A stretch of 64,000 nt of DNA from Streptomyces luteolifulvus (GTDB taxonomy: Bacteria > Actinomycetota > Actinomycetes > Streptomycetales > Streptomycetaceae), in the NCBI RefSeq assembly GCF_008806595.1, contig NZ_VZRB01000004.1:1-64000 (forward strand), read 5' to 3'. Below the pieces are notes generated by a model. It did not search any database. It worked only from the letters and a program-made list of their open reading frames with translations, and was not told the DNA's origin. Of the stretch, positions 61,083 to 64,000 are shown in pieces (positions within the stretch are counted from its first letter, which is position 1; every line of letters starts with the position of its first letter). Made by a program: the position numbers and the translations under genes.

Positions 61083-61113
61083 CGACGGGCCCGACCACGA
61101 ACTCGGGCCGTCG
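61083..61113 (+). promoter_or_regulatory. Hairpin between the leader ORF and the glnRII-like gene (possible attenuator)
   Basis: CGACGGGCCCGA (61083-61094) pairs with TCGGGCCGTCG (61103-61113) with one bulge and the loop CCACGAAC. It is 47 bases after the leader stop and 41 bases before the regulator start. No poly-T tail follows. Confidence 0.5.
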
Positions 61114-61154
61114 GTCTTCCCGACGCACTCCTCGCGCGAAAGAGCTGACCTCTC

Positions 61155-61763
61155 ATGGCGACCACCCGTTCCTTGCCCACCGCCGCTCTCACCGCCCCGT
61201 CCGCGACCGCACCGGCCGCCGGCACGGCGACCGCATCCGCCCGGCACCGGCTGCGTGCCGTCGACCGCGACGAGGTGGTCGACGTCACCGGCTTCCTGCC
61301 GCCGGGCGCCACCTGGCTGCCCGCTCCCCAGCACACCCCGCCCACCCTGCCGGGCCGGCCGCCGATGGTCGGCTATCTGGTCCTCGTCCCGGCCGACCAG
61401 CAGCCGCCGTTCCTGCCGGTGCCGGTGTCCGGCCATTCCGAGGCGGGCGGGCCGGCCGAAGAGGAGGGCACCCCACTCGTCCGCGTCGACACCGTGGAGC
61501 GCACCGCCGAGGTCGACGGACGGGAACTCGACCTCACGTACCTGGAGTTCGAACTGCTGGCCCATTTGGTGGCGCACCCGAACCGGGTCCACACGCGCGA
61601 CCAGCTGGTCACCACGGTGTGGGGCTACGGACACGTGGGCGACGGCCGCACCGTCGACGTCCACATCGCCCGCCTGCGCCGCAAGCTGGGCGCCGAGCAC
61701 CGCGGCGCGATCCGGACGGTGCGGCGGGTCGGCTACAAGTACACACCGCCGACCGGACGTTGA
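61155..61763 (+). CDS. glnRII: GlnRII-like winged-helix transcriptional regulator
   Basis: A 202-residue OmpR/PhoB-type DNA-binding protein without a normal receiver. The N-terminal 105 residues are Ala/Thr/Pro-rich and lack phosphorylation-site aspartates; the winged helix (about 110-200) has LTYLEFELLAHLVAHPNRVH, TRDQLVTTVWGYG, RTVDVHIARLRRKLG and IRTVRRVGYKY. In S. coelicolor a glnR paralogue lies downstream of glnII and binds the same promoters as GlnR, which fits this place and structure. It may act on glnA and glnII here. Other orphan OmpR-like proteins look similar, so the name is by synteny. Confidence 0.82.
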   Translation: MATTRSLPTAALTAPSATAPAAGTATASARHRLRAVDRDEVVDVTGFLPPGATWLPAPQHTPPTLPGRPPMVGYLVLVPADQQPPFLPVPVSGHSEAGGPAEEEGTPLVRVDTVERTAEVDGRELDLTYLEFELLAHLVAHPNRVHTRDQLVTTVWGYGHVGDGRTVDVHIARLRRKLGAEHRGAIRTVRRVGYKYTPPTGR

Positions 61764-61841
61764 CGGTTCCCGGAACCCGACCGTTCTCCTGACAGCAGAT
61801 TCCCGTTCCGTCCCGCGGCAGGTTCGTGCACAGTCACCGGC

Positions 61842-62864
61842 ATGAGACTTCTGATGCTGGGCGGCACGGAGTTCGCGGGGCGGGCCGTCGTGGAGGCGGC
61901 GCTCGGGCGCGGCTGGGACGTGACCGTCTTCCACCGGGGAAGGCACCCGGCCCCGCCCGGGGCCCGGTCGCTCCAGGGCGACCGCACCGCACCCGGCGGG
62001 CTCACCGCGCTCGCCGGGTGCGGCGAGTGGGACGCCGTCGTCGACACCTGGTCGGGCGCGCCCCGGGCAGTACAGGACGCGGCGAGGCTGCTGCGAGGCC
62101 GGGCGGGACGCCATGTGTATGTGTCGAGTTGTTCGGTGTACGCCTGGCCCCCGCCGGCCGGGTACACCGAGGACGCGCCGCCGGTCGAGGGCGCCGAGGC
62201 CGGCGCGGAGCAGACCGACTACGCCCGGGACAAGCGCGGCGCCGAGCTGGCCGCGGCCGAGGCCTTCGGAGCGGACCGCACCCTGCTCGTCCGCGCGGGG
62301 CTGATCATCGGCCCGTACGAGAACATCGGAAGGCTGCCCTGGTGGCTGAACCGGATCGCGCGCGGCGGACCGGTCCTGGCCCCCGGGCCGCGGGACCTGC
62401 CGATCCAGTACGTCGACGTCCGCGATCTCGCCGAGTGGATCCTCGGCGCGGTGGAGCAGGGGCTGAGCGGGCCGTACAACCTCGTCGGCCCGCGGGGACA
62501 CGCCACCATGGGCACGCTGCTGGACGCATGCGCCGACGTCACCGGCGGGTCGGCCGAGCTGCGGTGGACCGACCCCGGGGTGATCCTCGGTGCGGGCATC
62601 GAGCCGTGGGCCCAGCTGCCGGTGTGGGTGCCCCCGGGGAGCGAGGAGCATGCGGCGCTGCACGGCGCGGACGTCTCCCGCGCAGTCGCCGCCGGTCTGC
62701 GCTGCCGCCCCGTCACCGAGACCGTGGCCGACACCTGGAACTGGCTGCAAGGCATCGGCAACGTCGCACCGCAGCGCCCGGACCGGCCGGCAGTGGGCCT
62801 GGACCCGGAGCTGGAGGCGAAGGTGCTCGCGACCGGCGGGGGCGTATCTGGCACCACCCCCTGA
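61842..62864 (+). CDS. NAD-dependent epimerase/dehydratase (extended SDR)
   Basis: A 340-residue Rossmann-fold protein. The nucleotide site is LMLGGTEFAGRAVVEAAL, the strand-end segment HVYVSSCSVYAW gives the Ser region, and YARDKRGAELA is the active YxxxK. DVRDLAEWILGAVEQG and YNLVGPRG are late family landmarks. Reaction unknown: relatives act on nucleotide sugars or serve as reductases. It follows the GlnRII-like gene by 78 bases in the same direction. A short inverted repeat overlaps its stop codon. Confidence 0.88.
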   Translation: MRLLMLGGTEFAGRAVVEAALGRGWDVTVFHRGRHPAPPGARSLQGDRTAPGGLTALAGCGEWDAVVDTWSGAPRAVQDAARLLRGRAGRHVYVSSCSVYAWPPPAGYTEDAPPVEGAEAGAEQTDYARDKRGAELAAAEAFGADRTLLVRAGLIIGPYENIGRLPWWLNRIARGGPVLAPGPRDLPIQYVDVRDLAEWILGAVEQGLSGPYNLVGPRGHATMGTLLDACADVTGGSAELRWTDPGVILGAGIEPWAQLPVWVPPGSEEHAALHGADVSRAVAAGLRCRPVTETVADTWNWLQGIGNVAPQRPDRPAVGLDPELEAKVLATGGGVSGTTP

Positions 62865-62876
62865 CCAGGGGGGTCC
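62857..62876 (+). terminator. Short inverted repeat at the stop codon of the epimerase gene
   Basis: ACCCCCT and AGGGGGGT flank a three- to four-base loop that includes the TGA. It is a weak terminator candidate. Confidence 0.45.
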
Positions 62877-63097
62877 CGCTCCCGTGACCCTCCCACGCGT
62901 CCCGGCCGGACCGACGCCATGACGCCGAACCGCGATTTCCGTAACCTGTGCGGGAGTTGGGGCCGAATTGTCTCGCGAATCTCTCACCAATTCCTGAGCC
63001 GGCTGAACACCCGTGGGACGGCCTCCGTATGAATGGGAGCCGCTTCACTCCTGTCGGGCGCCTCGATGCTGCCCCGCAAGGAAGTCAGAGGAGTTCC

Positions 63098-64000
63098 ATG
63101 GGACGCAACACACGCAAACGCCGTACGCCAATGGCCACCAAAGCCATCGCCGCATCGGCGGCCCTAGCGCTCGGTGGGGGCGGGCTGATCTGGGCAAACT
63201 TCTACGCTTCGGCGCACGAGTCGAACGACTCGGCGTGGAACCAGACCAAGGCCGCGGACGCGCAGGTCGCCACCATCTCCTGCCCGGACGTGGGCCAGAA
63301 GCTGACGAGCGTGCCCCGCGGGGCACGCTCCGGCGTCTACACGGAGCTGGCGAACCTCGACAAGCAGATCACCGAGGCCTACACCCGTCTCGCCTCCACG
63401 CGCCAGGCCCAGGCGAACGACGCGAACTTCGTGCAGAACGCGATCGTCAGCCCGCTGAAGGACAAGCGGACCGCGACGCTCGACCGCATCAGGATCAGCA
63501 TCCAGCGGGCGGGCGGCTCGGTCTCCAACTCGCTGAGCCAGCTCGCGGCCTGCACGACGCAGACCGCAACCCCGCAGACCAACGCCGGTGAGGCCGACGG
63601 CCAGCAGCAGGACGGCGGCCAGGACGACGGCCAGCAGCAGGACGACGGCCAGCAGCAGGACGGCGGCCAGGACGGCGGCCAGCAGCAGGGCAACGGCGGC
63701 CAGGCCGGCAACGGCCCGGTGGCGGCGGACTTCGTCGACATCACCCAGGTCCAGGGCAATGCCCAGCTGGGCGTGGGCGCGAACGGGCTCAAGGCGAACG
63801 GCAACAGCGGTTCGCGGGGCAGCTTCACCACGAGGTGCGGCACCAACGGGAACGACAACCACAACACGGACAACGTGATCGTCGCCCCCGGTGTCACCAA
63901 CGGCGCGCACCACCTGCACGACTACGTCGGCAACCAGAACAACGACGCGTTCGCGAGCGACCAGGAGCTGGCCGGTGCCGGCACCAGCTGCCAGAACCAG
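63098..64000 (+). CDS. Secreted DUF1996 protein, N-terminal part (cut by window edge)
   Basis: At least 301 residues; the C-terminus lies beyond the right edge. A signal peptide ([19 protein letters not shown], about 15-33) is followed by a helical domain with two cysteines (ISCPDVGQK...LAACTTQ), a low-complexity linker of Gln, Asp and Gly repeats (about 168-212), then the start of a DUF1996-type domain: [36 protein letters not shown] and [14 protein letters not shown] with its conserved His-rich motif. DUF1996 proteins are secreted and common in fungi and actinomycetes; function unknown, with some copper- or carbohydrate-related ideas. AGAGGAG precedes the ATG. Confidence 0.86.
   Translation, partial: MGRNTRKRRTPMATKAIAASAALALGGGGLIWANFYASAHESNDSAWNQTKAADAQVATISCPDVGQKLTSVPRGARSGVYTELANLDKQITEAYTRLASTRQAQANDANFVQNAIVSPLKDKRTATLDRIRISIQRAGGSVSNSLSQLAACTTQTATPQTNAGEADGQQQDGGQDDGQQQDDGQQQDGGQDGGQQQGNGGQAGNGPVAADFVDITQVQGNAQLGVGANGLKANGNSGSRGSFTTRCGTNGNDNHNTDNVIVAPGVTNGAHHLHDYVGNQNNDAFASDQELAGAGTSCQNQ
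63598..63706 (+). repeat. Gln-Asp-Gly coding repeat in the DUF1996 protein
   Basis: Repeated CAGCAGCAGGACGGCGGC-like units encode QQQDGG and related hexapeptides, six or so copies. The units keep the reading frame, so copy-number change would only alter linker length between the two exported domains. Confidence 0.85.

Overview
The window is a stretch of chromosome core from a Streptomyces-type actinomycete. The evidence is very G+C-rich DNA, strong G/C bias at third codon positions, frequent GTG starts behind GGAGG-like sites, and a gene set seen together in streptomycetes: homodimeric AceE, GlnA plus GlnII plus a GlnRII-like regulator, split PspA/PspAA and HtpX/PspAB loci, and CobU/CobT/CobS. 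From memory, the order ctaC - adoK-like kinase - erpA - DUF3043 - cobT - cobS - pepA - E2 - lipB - lipA - RDD - glnA parallels the ctaC-to-glnA block of Mycobacterium tuberculosis, and it resembles the SCO2155-SCO2213 part of S. coelicolor. I saw no tRNA, rRNA, transposase, phage gene or CRISPR array.

Layout. 0-4 kb: cytochrome oxidase (ctaD partial, ctaC), a NifS-TusA fusion and an adenosine-kinase-like PfkB protein. 4-8 kb: an acidic membrane-anchored protein, the Fe-S carrier ErpA and quinolinate synthase NadA with a clear operator-promoter. 8-13 kb: a Ser/Thr kinase with a propeller domain, the C-terminal remnant of an RND exporter, and a two-component pair. 13-16 kb: pspAA-pspA, a DUF3043 membrane protein and a methyltransferase. 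16-23 kb: cobalamin lower-ligand and loop assembly genes (cobU with an extra N-terminal domain, cobT, cobS) mixed with membrane proteins. 23-33 kb: pepA, lpdA, the E2 acyltransferase, a GntR regulator and aceE, with strong intrinsic terminators. 33-41 kb: WYL regulator, secreted PGRP amidase divergent from a MarP-like protease, GNAT and oxidoreductase genes, then about 0.9 kb of tandem repeats between convergent genes. 41-46 kb: TPR-like regulator, lipB, lipA and a DUF4191 protein. 46-49 kb: RDD protein and glnA behind two GlnR boxes. 50-52 kb: htpX-pspAB. 52-64 kb: hydrolase, DUF2252, ArsC-like protein, secreted proteins, glnII, a possible leader peptide, a glnRII-like regulator, an epimerase and a truncated DUF1996 protein.

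How the parts fit. Several products form linked supply chains. The cysteine desulfurase and ErpA handle sulfur and Fe-S clusters needed by NadA and LipA. LipB and LipA lipoylate the E2 that works with AceE and LpdA. GlnA and GlnII with GlnR-type control handle ammonium assimilation. The psp genes are envelope-stress genes placed at two loci 37 kb apart. The least explained parts are the 40.2-41.1 kb repeat arrays, the inverted repeats at the nadA and aceE promoters, the hairpin after lipA, and the leader ORF with hairpin before the glnRII-like gene.
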